DNA of 58,302 nucleotides from Streptococcus danieliae (GTDB lineage: Bacteria > Bacillota > Bacilli > Lactobacillales > Streptococcaceae), in NCBI RefSeq assembly GCF_013415245.1, contig NZ_JACBXX010000022.1, forward strand, positions 1 to 58,302, written 5' to 3'. Below, one piece after another: positions 35,426 through 44,636 of this stretch. The position numbers were made by a program, and so were the translations under genes. A model generated the notes under the pieces. The model was not told the DNA's origin, did not search any database, and saw only the letters and a list, made by a program, of their open reading frames with translations. Position 1 is the stretch's first letter, and the number at the start of each line of letters is the position of its first letter.

Positions 35426-35710
35426 TTACCCTGTTGAAGTATCCGCTTCCAGGGAAATTTTATCAATAATTCCGACAATCAACATGTCGATAGGAATCCC
35501 TTCTCGACTCAGACCGATACGTGCAGAACTTCCCGTTGTTACGAGAACCTGGTCTCCTTCGCCAGCCCCAATGGTATCTGCTGCAATCACAAGGTTTGTC
35601 GCAGCTTGCTTTCCTTCTAGTTGACGTTCCACCACTAGGAACTTCAAGCCATTTAAGCTCTCTTCCTTCCTAGTGGCCCACAAACTTCCTCTGACCTTTC
35701 CAACAAACAT
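35426..35710 (-). CDS. eutN: Microcompartment vertex protein EutN (pentamer)
   Basis: A 94-residue EutN/CcmL family protein that caps vertices of the shell. It has FVGKVRGSLWATRKEESLNGLKFLVVE at the N-terminus, LVIAADTIGAGEGDQVLVTTGSSAR in the middle and DMLIVGIIDKI at the end. It is the only pentameric vertex gene in the window. Confidence 0.95.
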   Translation of the reverse strand: MFVGKVRGSLWATRKEESLNGLKFLVVERQLEGKQAATNLVIAADTIGAGEGDQVLVTTGSSARIGLSREGIPIDMLIVGIIDKISLEADTSTG

Positions 35711-35719
35711 AAGACTTCC

Positions 35720-36316
35720 TCACTCTTCCAGCAAAATATGATGGCGCTTCAAGAAGTCCCGAGCCAAGGCGGTCACAATCGTTCCCGGTTCAAGCTTAAA
35801 GACAGCTCCGTCCTGCAGATTCATGTCACGTAGTTTCTTTTCCGTGATGAGTTGCTTTTTGGACGAATGAGAAGTGCTTTCCTGACCCTTAGGACTTGAC
35901 TGGCTCAAATAATGACTGAGACTACCACCCCGAATCCCATAGGAAATCAATAGGCGTTGTGCTTCCTTGATCTTTTGAGCTAGAACTCTTGGGATAGACG
36001 AGTTAGATTCCAGTTCTTGAAACCAATCCACTATAAAAACGGATTTCCCTGCCAACATCCGGTAAAAGATTTCCTCCTCTAGGCCTGGCTGGGGAACAAG
36101 CTGGGATAAACGAAGTAAGGAGGCCAAGGGCAAGTCTTGAATCAACCAGTCATCCGCTTCATGACTGGTTTCCACTAAACGAAAACCTGCCTGGGCAACC
36201 TTTTCCCGCAATTCATCTGTTCCTCGGACACAAGCCCTTGGTAAGGATTCTTCTGCTTGAATCTTATCTAAAATACGGGTGGTCAACTCCTGAACCAGTT
36301 TCTCCATATCTTTCAT
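35720..36316 (-). CDS. Conserved eut-operon protein of unknown function
   Basis: A 198-residue protein found in Firmicute eut operons (the TIGR02536 eut_hyp type, from memory). It has no recognisable active site. The N-terminal MEKLVQELTTRILDKIQAEE is an amphipathic helix followed by a flexible stretch, resembling encapsulation peptides, and a Ser-rich linker (about residues 142-152) separates the C-terminal part. The end, LKLEPGTIVTALARDFL-like (read here as KLEPGTIVTALARDFLKRH), is the best conserved region by eye. It sits between pduL and eutN, so it is probably lumenal or shell associated. Confidence 0.8.
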   Translation of the reverse strand: MKDMEKLVQELTTRILDKIQAEESLPRACVRGTDELREKVAQAGFRLVETSHEADDWLIQDLPLASLLRLSQLVPQPGLEEEIFYRMLAGKSVFIVDWFQELESNSSIPRVLAQKIKEAQRLLISYGIRGGSLSHYLSQSSPKGQESTSHSSKKQLITEKKLRDMNLQDGAVFKLEPGTIVTALARDFLKRHHILLEE

Positions 36317-36326
36317 CAGTTCCCCC

Positions 36327-36956
36327 TTAGTTTTTCTTCAAAATCCGCCCCCGCATGCCCTTCTTAAAGCCTGCCGCATTGGCTTCATCATAGTCAATAT
36401 GCATATAGGTTGCAAACTGAGGACTTACCCGAATCACAACATCGTCAAAAATTAAGGGGCGTTCGCCGTAAACCTGAACTTGGACAATTTCATGATTGGA
36501 GACACCTGCTTTGGCTGCGTCTTCTGGCGTCATATGAACATGCCGCTTAGCAACAATGAGCCCCTGGTCAACCGAAAGTGAGCGGGTGCCATTCACGAGG
36601 ACAAAACCTGGACTTCCATTGATGTCCCCACTCTCACGAATGGGAGCTTTAACACCCAAAGTTAAACAATCAGTTGCCGATACTTCAACCTGACTAGCCG
36701 ATCGTACAGGACCAAGAATCACAACATTTTGGAAGGAACCTCTGGGACCAACCAGTGTCAGTCTCTCCTCGCAAGCATACTGACCCGGCTGTGATAAATC
36801 TTTGGCCTTGGTCAGCTGATAGCCCGGACCAAATAAGTGATCAAGTGCTTCCTGACTTAAATGGATATGGCGGCCACTAGCCTCTACTTCAAAGGTCGTA
36901 TCCAGTTCCTCCTGGATACGCGACACAACTTTTTCTACTAATGATTCAAATACCAC
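36327..36956 (-). CDS. pduL: Phosphotransacylase PduL (acetyl-CoA to acetyl-phosphate)
   Basis: A 209-residue PduL-type phosphotransacylase that recycles CoA inside the microcompartment. It carries the two His-rich zinc motifs SGRHIHLSQEALDHLFG and VAKRHVHMTPEDAA, plus VVILGPVRSASQVEVSATDC. The tail VSPQFATYMHIDYDEANAAG supplies a further ligand. The N-terminal VFESLVEKVVSRIQEEL helix is a likely encapsulation peptide. It replaces EutD in this cluster. Confidence 0.95.
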   Translation of the reverse strand: MVFESLVEKVVSRIQEELDTTFEVEASGRHIHLSQEALDHLFGPGYQLTKAKDLSQPGQYACEERLTLVGPRGSFQNVVILGPVRSASQVEVSATDCLTLGVKAPIRESGDINGSPGFVLVNGTRSLSVDQGLIVAKRHVHMTPEDAAKAGVSNHEIVQVQVYGERPLIFDDVVIRVSPQFATYMHIDYDEANAAGFKKGMRGRILKKN

Positions 36957-36969
36957 GGTTTCCTCCTCT

Positions 36970-37569
36970 TTAATCTTCCACCAATTGCCAAAGCAATTCT
37001 TCCAAATTCCGCAAGAGGTGAGCTAAGCGATGAGCAACCTCACCCTTTCCGTCATTTTCCAAATCAATCCTTACTTGACGAAAGAGACTATAGAGCTGGT
37101 ACAACTCCAATTGCCACCGATCCAAGCGAAAATCGGTTAGGAGATGAGCTTTGTCCAATCCTTGATTGAGAATCGCTTCCCCCAAATCAAGATTTAGACC
37201 ATTCCCATAATCAGCTAAATCATCTAGGAGGTGACCTTGATACATTTGCGTCAAGATGAGTCGATACTTCTCTAATTGCTGGAGACGGCTGTCTTCGTAA
37301 GCCTCATACAGCGACTTTTGGACGAACAAAATCTGAACCAATAAGGGCTCGATTCGATACAAAAAATGCTCAGGCTCTAGAGCCACCTTTTCAGAGGATT
37401 CCAAAGGCAATTCCTGCTCCTGTAGGAAAATCTGGATGTTCCGCTCTTTCAGAAAACTCTTAGCAGCCGGTGTCAAACGATCTTCCTTCCTTAACTCCAG
37501 CTGACCATCTCGAGAGAGAGCCAGCTCCTTTAGGATTTTACGAATTTTAGCTTCTGTATATACTGGCAT
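36970..37569 (-). CDS. eutT: EutT-type corrinoid adenosyltransferase
   Basis: A 199-residue protein aligning with EutT. The N-terminal part has TEAKIRKILKELALS and LTPAAKSFLKERNIQIF, as in enteric EutT. The C-terminal cobalamin adenosyltransferase helical domain has DFRLDRWQLELYQLYSLFRQVRIDL. It has no cysteine at all, so it lacks the metal-binding Cys cluster described in Salmonella EutT; Firmicute forms are recalled as lacking it. It regenerates AdoCbl for EutBC. Confidence 0.85.
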   Translation of the reverse strand: MPVYTEAKIRKILKELALSRDGQLELRKEDRLTPAAKSFLKERNIQIFLQEQELPLESSEKVALEPEHFLYRIEPLLVQILFVQKSLYEAYEDSRLQQLEKYRLILTQMYQGHLLDDLADYGNGLNLDLGEAILNQGLDKAHLLTDFRLDRWQLELYQLYSLFRQVRIDLENDGKGEVAHRLAHLLRNLEELLWQLVED

Positions 37570-37607
37570 CTTAATACTCCCTCAAGCTTTGGCTACAAGC
37601 TCCCGAG

Positions 37608-37880
37608 TTACTTGGGTAAAATAACTTCTACTTCCGCATGCGGGCGTGGAATTACATGAACGGATACCAATTCGCCAACATTTTCGGCTGCTGCAGCGCC
37701 TGCATCTGTCGCTGCCTTAACCGCGCCAACATCGCCCCGAACCATAACGGTTACCAAGCCGGCACCAACCTGCTCTTTGCCAACAAGTGTCACGTTAGCA
37801 GCCTTAACCATGGCATCGGCTGCTTCAATCGCGCCAACCAAGCCTTTTGTTTCTACCATTCCAAGTGCATTTGCGTTCAT
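37608..37880 (-). CDS. eutM: Microcompartment hexameric shell protein EutM (copy 2)
   Basis: A 90-residue single BMC-domain protein that forms the flat hexagonal facets. It starts [22 protein letters not shown] and has [21 protein letters not shown] and the VHVIPRPH end. It is identical to the next gene upstream except for one residue (Ala/Ser after RPH) and the last few positions. Confidence 0.95.
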   Translation of the reverse strand: MNANALGMVETKGLVGAIEAADAMVKAANVTLVGKEQVGAGLVTVMVRGDVGAVKAATDAGAAAAENVGELVSVHVIPRPHAEVEVILPK

Positions 37881-37896
37881 TTGATTTCTCCTTTAC

Positions 37897-38184
37897 TTAT
37901 TCAGCTGTTTTTGATTGGGGTAAAATAACTTCTACTTCTGAGTGAGGGCGTGGAATTACATGAACGGATACCAATTCGCCAACATTTTCGGCTGCTGCAG
38001 CCCCCGCATCTGTCGCTGCCTTAACCGCGCCAACATCGCCTCGAACCATAACGGTTACCAAACCTGCGCCAACCTGTTCTTTCCCAACTAGCGTTACGTT
38101 AGCAGCCTTAACCATGGCATCTGCGGCTTCGATTGCGCCGACTAAGCCTTTTGTTTCTACCATTCCAAGTGCATTTGCGTTCAT
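37897..38184 (-). CDS. eutM: Microcompartment hexameric shell protein EutM (copy 1)
   Basis: A 95-residue BMC-domain shell protein, a tandem twin of the downstream copy. The first 81 residues are identical, then Ser replaces Ala and the tail ends LPQSKTAE instead of LPK. The differences at DNA level are nearly all synonymous. Each copy has its own ribosome site. The different C-termini face the shell surface and could separate their roles. Confidence 0.95.
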   Translation of the reverse strand: MNANALGMVETKGLVGAIEAADAMVKAANVTLVGKEQVGAGLVTVMVRGDVGAVKAATDAGAAAAENVGELVSVHVIPRPHSEVEVILPQSKTAE

Positions 38185-38202
38185 CTGATTTCTCCTTTAT
38201 CG

Positions 38203-39696
38203 TTAAAGATTTTTACTTAATTGGGCCAAAACACGTGTTACGAGTTCATCGAGCAATTCCTCACCAGCTAGACTGGTATCTACCTGACAACAAGCTTCCT
38301 TAACCTCTGCAACTTGGCGCTCGGCTTTCCGTAAGTCCGCCAATTCTTTTGTCCCATAGGCAATGCGCCGAATGTTGAACAGGTTTGCAGGGCTGACATT
38401 ATCAGAAGTTGCACTGCCTCCAACAGCCCCACAGCCTAAGGTGAAGGCTGGGAACAGTCCCGTTGTAGCTCCGACACCACCCAGGGCAGATCCTGTATTG
38501 ACCAAGAGGCGAGAAACTGGTTTTTTCAAAGAAAATTCTCGAATAATCGTTTCATCTTGAGTATGTAAGCTCAAGGTATGACCAACTCCCTCATGATGGA
38601 GGATCTTCAAGCTCAAGTCACAAGCTTCTTTCCAATCCTTGACGGTATAAAAACCAAGGACTGGCCCGAGTTTTTCATAGGAGTACGGGTGGCCTTTCCC
38701 AACCCCGGTCTCTTCTGCAATCAAGACACGCGCATCATTAGGAACGTCAATCCCCGCAGCCTTTCCAATTTCCACAGCAGGTTTTCCAACCATCCGCGGA
38801 TTCATCATACCATTGGGTTGGATGACAAAAGCTCCCAACTTACGCGCATCCTCTTCCGGTACAAAGTAGGCCCCCTGCCGTTTAAACTCTTCAATCACTT
38901 GAGCCTTGCTGACTTCCTCAACGATAATCGACTGCTCGGAAGCACAGATAACACCATTATCGAAAGTTTTCGAATCCAAAATCTGTTGGACTGCTCGTGG
39001 AATATCTGCTGTTTTTTCAATAAAGGCTGGGCCATTTCCTGGGCCAACTCCGATAGCAGGGGTTCCAGAGGAATAAGCTGCTCGAACCATGGCATTGCCA
39101 CCGGTAGCCAAGATTAGATTAGTGTCCTTATGCCGCATGAGTTCATTGGTAGCACCAATAGACACCCGGTGAATACAACTAACCGCCCCTTCCGGACAGC
39201 CTGCAGCCAAAGCCGCTTTATTAATAATCTCAACCGTTTCCTCAATACTTTTTAAAGCATTGGGATGGGGTGAGAAGACAATACTATTTCCTGCTTTTAA
39301 GGCAATCAGAGCTTTATAGATCACCGTTGAGGTTGGGTTGGTTGACGGAATCAGCCCCGCTACAACACCGACCGGAACAGCGACTTCTGTTACCTTGTTG
39401 ACAGTATCCTCTCTGAGAATCCCAACCGTACGCATGTCTTTGATTTCTTCATAAATTCCCTGGGAGGCTAGGGCATTCTTGAGTACCTTATCCTCCCAGC
39501 GGCCAAAACCAGTTTCCTCTGCTGCCATTTTAGCCAGATGAACACGTTGTTCGTAACAGGCTTTGGCTACAACTTTAACAATCGTATCTATTTGCTCTTG
39601 ACTCATCTGGGCCAAGATTTTCTGGGCTTTTTTAGCCTTCCGAATGTGGTTCCGCACTTCTTGGATTGAAACCAGATCCCTATCTTCAATATACAT
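38203..39696 (-). CDS. eutE: Acetaldehyde dehydrogenase (acylating) EutE
   Basis: A 497-residue CoA-acylating aldehyde dehydrogenase. It has GVVAGLIPSTNPTSTVIYKALIALKAGN, the catalytic Cys in DNGVICASEQSIIVEE (about residue 249) and GVGPGNGPAFIEKTADIPRA. It converts acetaldehyde to acetyl-CoA in the lumen, coupled to EutG and PduL. A hydrophilic N-terminal extension (residues 1-30) may mediate targeting. Confidence 0.95.
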   Translation of the reverse strand: MYIEDRDLVSIQEVRNHIRKAKKAQKILAQMSQEQIDTIVKVVAKACYEQRVHLAKMAAEETGFGRWEDKVLKNALASQGIYEEIKDMRTVGILREDTVNKVTEVAVPVGVVAGLIPSTNPTSTVIYKALIALKAGNSIVFSPHPNALKSIEETVEIINKAALAAGCPEGAVSCIHRVSIGATNELMRHKDTNLILATGGNAMVRAAYSSGTPAIGVGPGNGPAFIEKTADIPRAVQQILDSKTFDNGVICASEQSIIVEEVSKAQVIEEFKRQGAYFVPEEDARKLGAFVIQPNGMMNPRMVGKPAVEIGKAAGIDVPNDARVLIAEETGVGKGHPYSYEKLGPVLGFYTVKDWKEACDLSLKILHHEGVGHTLSLHTQDETIIREFSLKKPVSRLLVNTGSALGGVGATTGLFPAFTLGCGAVGGSATSDNVSPANLFNIRRIAYGTKELADLRKAERQVAEVKEACCQVDTSLAGEELLDELVTRVLAQLSKNL

Positions 39697-39702
39697 CCGA
39701 TC

Positions 39703-40197
39703 CTACTCCTCTTCTACTATCTGCATCAAGGCTTCTAGCAATTGTTGCTTATTGGCAAATTTAATGTCCTTCTTGCTGAGCCCAATCCCCTTTTCCTTGT
39801 AAGCAAGACTTCGTAATTTCACAACCTTTAGTTTCTGTAACTGGGCCAAGTCATATTTGGGACTTATTACAGGAGTCCAGCTATCGTCATCAAGGACTGG
39901 CTCAATAGCAATCCCTTCTTCTGAAGCTTTTGTCATCAACTGCTCAGTTTGCTCATCTAACCGTGCAATGACATGGCTGGTCAGATAGTAAGGCTGTTGC
40001 TCCAAAGCTTCGCGTGCTGCTTCAACGGCTGCTCGAACCGCCCCAACATCGCCCGTTAGCTGAACTGTTTTCATCCCTGACTTAACAGTCTCGATATTAA
40101 TTAACGAGATATTGGCTGCCTTTAAAGCAATATCCGCCGCCACTACCGCTCCTAAGAAGCCCTTGACCTCAATTAAACCAAGTGCTCTACCCGCCAT
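39703..40197 (-). CDS. EutK-like BMC shell protein with C-terminal SAP-like domain
   Basis: A 164-residue protein. Residues about 1-90 are a BMC domain (RALGLIEVKGFLGAVVAAD, LTGDVGAVRAAVEAAREAL, SHVIARLDEQTEQL). After a linker, residues about 115-164 hold DLAQLQKLKVVKLRSLAYKEKG and KKDIKFANKQQLLEALMQI, which resembles a SAP or Rho-N type helix-loop-helix. Enteric EutK also has an extra C-terminal domain, but of a different kind. AAGG lies 8 nt before the ATG at 40197, which I prefer to starts at 40203 or 40206. Confidence 0.82.
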   Translation of the reverse strand: MAGRALGLIEVKGFLGAVVAADIALKAANISLINIETVKSGMKTVQLTGDVGAVRAAVEAAREALEQQPYYLTSHVIARLDEQTEQLMTKASEEGIAIEPVLDDDSWTPVISPKYDLAQLQKLKVVKLRSLAYKEKGIGLSKKDIKFANKQQLLEALMQIVEEE

Positions 40198-40215
40198 CTC
40201 CATCACCTTCTATCC

Positions 40216-40869
40216 TTAGTATGTCCGCGAATCATCGGCAATGGATTCAACCGTGCGTGCAAAAGCATCACAGGCTGCGCGACAGGCTGACTGAGAACCG
40301 ACCAACAACCCCCCGGCAAAGTTGGTCTCACTTGGTGGTCCATAGAAGGCTCCAATTTGTACATCTGCAGCTTTTAAAGCCGCAGCCAAACCAACCATGG
40401 CTTCTGCTGGTGGAGCAATGAGATAGGCAATCGCGGTTCCTTCTGGAGCATTGGCTGCGGCTGAAAGGTAGGAACCTGCCCGCGCGATACAGTGAGCAAA
40501 ATAAGGAATACTGTTATCCTCATTCGCACTGATAAAGGCTGCTCCATTTTCAATTTCATAAACAATGACATCCAAGGCGCTGCGCACCTCTTCAGGATTT
40601 GGGCCAGCGACAATTCCAATGACCTCACCAGCCAGTTTTGTGGATGCATTTCCGGCTCCGGCATACATACTCCGAGCATAGACAATCTCTACATCAACAG
40701 CTTTTGTAGCTTCATCTAAGGCTACATAGGTCACATCATCTGAATCGGAGGTCACAATCCCCAGACTCCGGTGATGCGGTTTCAAGTCTAGTGAAGCAGC
40801 CAAGCCTGCATCCACATTTGAAATTAGGAGCGAACTGAGGACAGTTGCTGTTAAACGTTCTTTCTTCAC
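40216..40869 (-). CDS. eutL: Microcompartment trimeric shell protein EutL
   Basis: A 217-residue tandem-BMC protein forming gated pseudohexamers. It has LSSLLISNVDAGLAASLDLKPHHRSLG at the N-terminus, VALDEATKAVDVEIVYARSMYAGAG, GPNPEEVRSALDVIVYEIENGAAFISANED and GAFYGPPSETNFAGGLLVGSQSACRAACDAF. It probably passes larger molecules such as cofactors. Confidence 0.96.
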   Translation of the reverse strand: MKKERLTATVLSSLLISNVDAGLAASLDLKPHHRSLGIVTSDSDDVTYVALDEATKAVDVEIVYARSMYAGAGNASTKLAGEVIGIVAGPNPEEVRSALDVIVYEIENGAAFISANEDNSIPYFAHCIARAGSYLSAAANAPEGTAIAYLIAPPAEAMVGLAAALKAADVQIGAFYGPPSETNFAGGLLVGSQSACRAACDAFARTVESIADDSRTY

Positions 40870-40882
40870 GATTCCTTCCTCC

Positions 40883-41788
40883 TTAAGATTTCAAGTCTAC
40901 ACCAGACTTTTTATTGTCCAAAATCTTCTTAATCAACTCAGCGACATAGGCTCCTGCTTCAACCGCTGGCGTTCCTCCACGATGGATATTTGACAAAACG
41001 GTCCGTCGAGCTTCCGGCATGCCCATGGTTGGCTTATAAGCCAAATAAGCACTCATTGATTCAGCAGTTACCAGCCCTGGCCGTTCACCGACCAACATAC
41101 AAACAACTTCAGCCCCCGTGAGCTCTGCGACATGATCCATCGCGCCAACCCGCGCATGTTTGATAAACAAGACTTCTGCAAAATCCAAACCAAAAACCTT
41201 CAATCCCTGCTTCAAGGCAGGCAAGAAGTCTGCCAAATTGGCTTCGATGGCCGAGGAACTGAGACCATCCCCTACAATGATTTGCACCTTAGCTTGTGGT
41301 CGACACCGATCTTTAATAATGGCTTGCTGATCTTCTGGGAAAATCCGCCCTAAATCGGGTCTTGTTAGGTACTCATCCTTACTCTGGGCAGTTGTATGGA
41401 CAGGGATCATCCCCATTTTTTCTACAAAATCATCTGAAACGTAAGAGAAGACTGCATCCTGAGCAGCAGCATGGTCTGCTCGAAAGCGCAGAACTGACTG
41501 TGTCTTGTAGCGGGAACCAGCCCGCCACAATCCCAACCGAGCAGGGGTAAACTTTTTAATCTTCCGATAAGCTTCCTCGTTTAAGGCATGAGGAATTAAA
41601 AACTGCTCTTGAATATCCACTTCCGTGATATCCGGGATCATTCCGTCCTCAATGGAACTCTCTTCAAAATGAGGACTCGCTTGAGCCACTGGACTTTCTT
41701 CCACTGATTCTGTCACAGGTGCCACAGGACTTGTGGTCATTTCACTCAGCATTGACCGAATCATTTCTTTTAATTGCAATTCATCCAC
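40883..41788 (-). CDS. eutC: Ethanolamine ammonia-lyase small subunit EutC
   Basis: A 301-residue cobalamin-binding small subunit. The conserved core starts about residue 70: [90 protein letters not shown] and [20 protein letters not shown]. The N-terminal [16 protein letters not shown] amphipathic helix plus an acidic linker (to about residue 62) is an encapsulation-peptide candidate. Confidence 0.96.
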   Translation of the reverse strand: MDELQLKEMIRSMLSEMTTSPVAPVTESVEESPVAQASPHFEESSIEDGMIPDITEVDIQEQFLIPHALNEEAYRKIKKFTPARLGLWRAGSRYKTQSVLRFRADHAAAQDAVFSYVSDDFVEKMGMIPVHTTAQSKDEYLTRPDLGRIFPEDQQAIIKDRCRPQAKVQIIVGDGLSSSAIEANLADFLPALKQGLKVFGLDFAEVLFIKHARVGAMDHVAELTGAEVVCMLVGERPGLVTAESMSAYLAYKPTMGMPEARRTVLSNIHRGGTPAVEAGAYVAELIKKILDNKKSGVDLKS

Positions 41789-41803
41789 TAGACTATCCTC
41801 CTT

Positions 41804-43174
41804 CTATTGTGGTTGCATAAAGACAGAGCCGTCGCCACCAATATCTGTTAGGCGACCATCCTTCATCAAGCCCATCTTTTCCATCCACTCTTCAAACTCT
41901 TTGATTGGACGTTTGCCAAGCAAGTCCCTCATCGCAGCTGTTTCATGATAACCGGTTGTTTGATAGTTGAGCATGATATCATCACCATGAGGAATAGCCA
42001 TGATATAGTTGACGCCCGCAGCCCCTAGAAGGACTAGAAGATTTTCTGCATCGTTTTGATCGGCCTTCATATGGTTGGTGTAACAAATATCACAGCCCAT
42101 AGAAATACCTGACAATTTACCCATGAAATGATCTTCCAAGCCAGCCCGAATAACCTGTTTTGAATCGTAGAGATACTCTGGACCAATAAAACCAACCACT
42201 GTGTTAACCAAGAACGGATCAAAGCGTTTGGCAAAACCATAACAACGAGCTTCCATGGTCACTTGGTCAGCATCATAGTGGGCATCAGAAGACAACTCCG
42301 AACCTTGACCTGTTTCAAAGTACATGACATTTGGTCCAGCTGCAGTCCCGACTTTTAGGGCCGTATCGCGTGCTTCTTGAATAGTCTTCGCATCAAAACC
42401 AAAGGCTGTATTTCCCTTTTCAGATCCCGCAATCGATTGGAAAACAAGACCGGTTGGTGCCCCCTGGTTCATAGCTTCAATCTGAGTGGTTACATGGGCT
42501 AGTACACAGTGCTGGGTTGGGATTTGATACTCCTCAATAAAGTCGTTAAACTTGTGCAAAACACGTTTGGTACTTTCAACAGAGTCATCTACAGGATTCA
42601 ATCCTAGAAGAGCATCTCCACAACCGTAGGCAAATCCTTCCATAGTTGAAGCCATAATCCCATCTGGATCATCGGTTGTATGGTTGGGTTGTAAACGCGA
42701 AGAAAAGGTTCCCGGACGGCCAATCGTGGTATTGGCCGTCTTGGTAATAACAATTTTTTGAGCACCAAGGATCAAGTCCAAATTGGTCATCAATTTAGCA
42801 ACGGCAGCTACCATTTCTGAAGTCAATCCCCGTGATAACCATTGGATATCGGTATTGGTTGTCCGATTATCCAAAATCCATTCACGGAGCTCTTCGACCG
42901 TCCAATTTTTAATTTTTTCATAGGTTCGAAGATTGACATCATCAATAATAATGCGTGTAACTTCATCTTCCTCATAAGGGACAACTGGATTGTTGAACAA
43001 GTCTGATAACTTTAATTGTGCCAATACAACCTTGGCTGCCACTCGCTCCTCAGCAGATGTTGCCGCAACGCCTGCTAGTTGGTCTCCAGACTTATATTCA
43101 TTGGCCTTAGCCAATACTTCTTTTACAGAAGAAAATTCATAGACACGTCCAAATAATTTTGTTTTCAAAATCAT
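41804..43174 (-). CDS. eutB: Ethanolamine ammonia-lyase large subunit EutB
   Basis: A 456-residue TIM-barrel catalytic subunit that converts ethanolamine to acetaldehyde and ammonia with AdoCbl. Its length equals the family norm. Recognised blocks are SRLQPNHTTDDPDGIMAS, GCGDALLGLNPVDDSVEST, PTQHCVLAHVTTQIEAMNQG, ETGQGSELSSDAHYDADQ and GDDIMLNYQTTGYHETAAMR. It is the first enzyme gene after eutA. Confidence 0.97.
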   Translation of the reverse strand: MILKTKLFGRVYEFSSVKEVLAKANEYKSGDQLAGVAATSAEERVAAKVVLAQLKLSDLFNNPVVPYEEDEVTRIIIDDVNLRTYEKIKNWTVEELREWILDNRTTNTDIQWLSRGLTSEMVAAVAKLMTNLDLILGAQKIVITKTANTTIGRPGTFSSRLQPNHTTDDPDGIMASTMEGFAYGCGDALLGLNPVDDSVESTKRVLHKFNDFIEEYQIPTQHCVLAHVTTQIEAMNQGAPTGLVFQSIAGSEKGNTAFGFDAKTIQEARDTALKVGTAAGPNVMYFETGQGSELSSDAHYDADQVTMEARCYGFAKRFDPFLVNTVVGFIGPEYLYDSKQVIRAGLEDHFMGKLSGISMGCDICYTNHMKADQNDAENLLVLLGAAGVNYIMAIPHGDDIMLNYQTTGYHETAAMRDLLGKRPIKEFEEWMEKMGLMKDGRLTDIGGDGSVFMQPQ

Positions 43175-43188
43175 GAATGGCTTCCTCC

Positions 43189-44625
43189 TTAGGAATCAAA
43201 GACCAGCGTCTTAACAACCACTGGTAAAACTGAACCCGCTACAATCGGGTTGCCAATATCGATGTAATCTCCGTTTTGGACATCCACCGAATCAATACAA
43301 ACGAAGGGATAATCAGCTGGCAGGCGTACAAAGAGACTCTGGCCTAAAACCTTAGCCATATCTTCCCTTAAAACAACGACTAAGGGGAGACCTTTAGCCA
43401 GGGTCTCAGCCATCCCAGCAATAATGGCATCCGCATACTCTTCAATTTTTACAAATGACGGACTGCGTTGCCCTTCTAGGGCCAGAGCCACTTGCTGGAC
43501 CTCATTCTCCAAAGAAAACCAATGCAGTTTATCTTTAATAATTTGGGCCAAGCGGGAACTCTCGAGCTCTTCATCTTCTGCCGACAACTTGAGGACTGGA
43601 ATATTACGAAGAGGTAGGGTATTTTCAATATAGGTAATGGTGCTGCCACTGACATCTGTTGTATGGCTCCCTGCTCCTACAACCGTAGCCCGGATTGTCT
43701 CGCTCGCCTGAATCACCGTTCGCTCTTTGAAAATACGCGAATGGGCCAAGGAGCGCCCCAAAAGAATACCGATATCTCCGTACAGATAGTCATCCAAACC
43801 CTGATCAGCTGCCAAAATTGCGTCTGCAACTCCGCCAGAAAAAGAAACACAGCTAATAACTTGATCCAATTTCAAGGCATGGTTGGTGACCAGTAAATCG
43901 TAGTAAGGACAAGTTCCCTCTAACCCCACAGCCATTTCTAGGACCTCTGTTAGAATCTGAACCAAACGGTTCAAATCTGAAGGATTGACTGTTTTACCAA
44001 GCTCCAACTGCAGCCCTTCCTGCTGAATAATTTGCTGCAGCTTAGGAGCAATATAGGTCAGGCGGTGACTACTTGGATCAAGCTTGATCAAGCGACCGCC
44101 GATATCAAAGCAGGCTGTATCCTGGAGGTCTCCTTCTCGAAACAAGGCCAGATTAGATGTGCCGCCGCCAATATCGATATTAACAATCGATGTATGATGC
44201 TCCTGAGAATACTGATGACTGCCTGCTCCCTTGCCAGCAATAATACTTTCCAGATCCGGACCTGCTGTTGCCACAACAAAATCCCCAGCATAACCGCTGA
44301 GTGCCTGTAAGACTTGAGCGGCATTCTCTTTCCGAGCGGTTTCGCCAGTGATAATGACAGCCCCCATTTGAATGGCTTCTTTTTGGATACCCGCCTTTTG
44401 GTACTCTCTTTGGACAAAATCCTTAATCTGATCAACCTCAATCAAGAGCTGATCCGAAATAGGCGTAAACAAAATGTCACTCTTGTACAAAACTGTTTTA
44501 TTCGTTATATAGACACGTGGGATTGTAAAGACAGATGCAATATTTTCAACAGTTAGCTCTGACAGAACCAGTTGCGTTGTTGCAGTCCCCAGATCCAATC
44601 CCACACTTAGGATTTTTTCAGACAT
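43189..44625 (-). CDS. eutA: Ethanolamine ammonia-lyase reactivating factor EutA
   Basis: A 478-residue actin-fold ATPase chaperone that exchanges damaged cobalamin on EutBC. It has SVGLDLGTATTQLVLSEL at the N-terminus (phosphate 1), IVNIDIGGGTSNLALF (phosphate 2) and VSFSGGVADAILAAD. GGAGG lies right behind the T run of a leader terminator, so translation begins only when transcription passes the attenuator. Confidence 0.95.
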   Translation of the reverse strand: MSEKILSVGLDLGTATTQLVLSELTVENIASVFTIPRVYITNKTVLYKSDILFTPISDQLLIEVDQIKDFVQREYQKAGIQKEAIQMGAVIITGETARKENAAQVLQALSGYAGDFVVATAGPDLESIIAGKGAGSHQYSQEHHTSIVNIDIGGGTSNLALFREGDLQDTACFDIGGRLIKLDPSSHRLTYIAPKLQQIIQQEGLQLELGKTVNPSDLNRLVQILTEVLEMAVGLEGTCPYYDLLVTNHALKLDQVISCVSFSGGVADAILAADQGLDDYLYGDIGILLGRSLAHSRIFKERTVIQASETIRATVVGAGSHTTDVSGSTITYIENTLPLRNIPVLKLSAEDEELESSRLAQIIKDKLHWFSLENEVQQVALALEGQRSPSFVKIEEYADAIIAGMAETLAKGLPLVVVLREDMAKVLGQSLFVRLPADYPFVCIDSVDVQNGDYIDIGNPIVAGSVLPVVVKTLVFDS

Positions 44626-44636
44626 GAAAAACCTCC

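Noticed and set aside
38578-39117. A 179-codon plus-strand frame inside eutE
   Set aside because: It is antisense to a well-conserved dehydrogenase, with no upstream signals.
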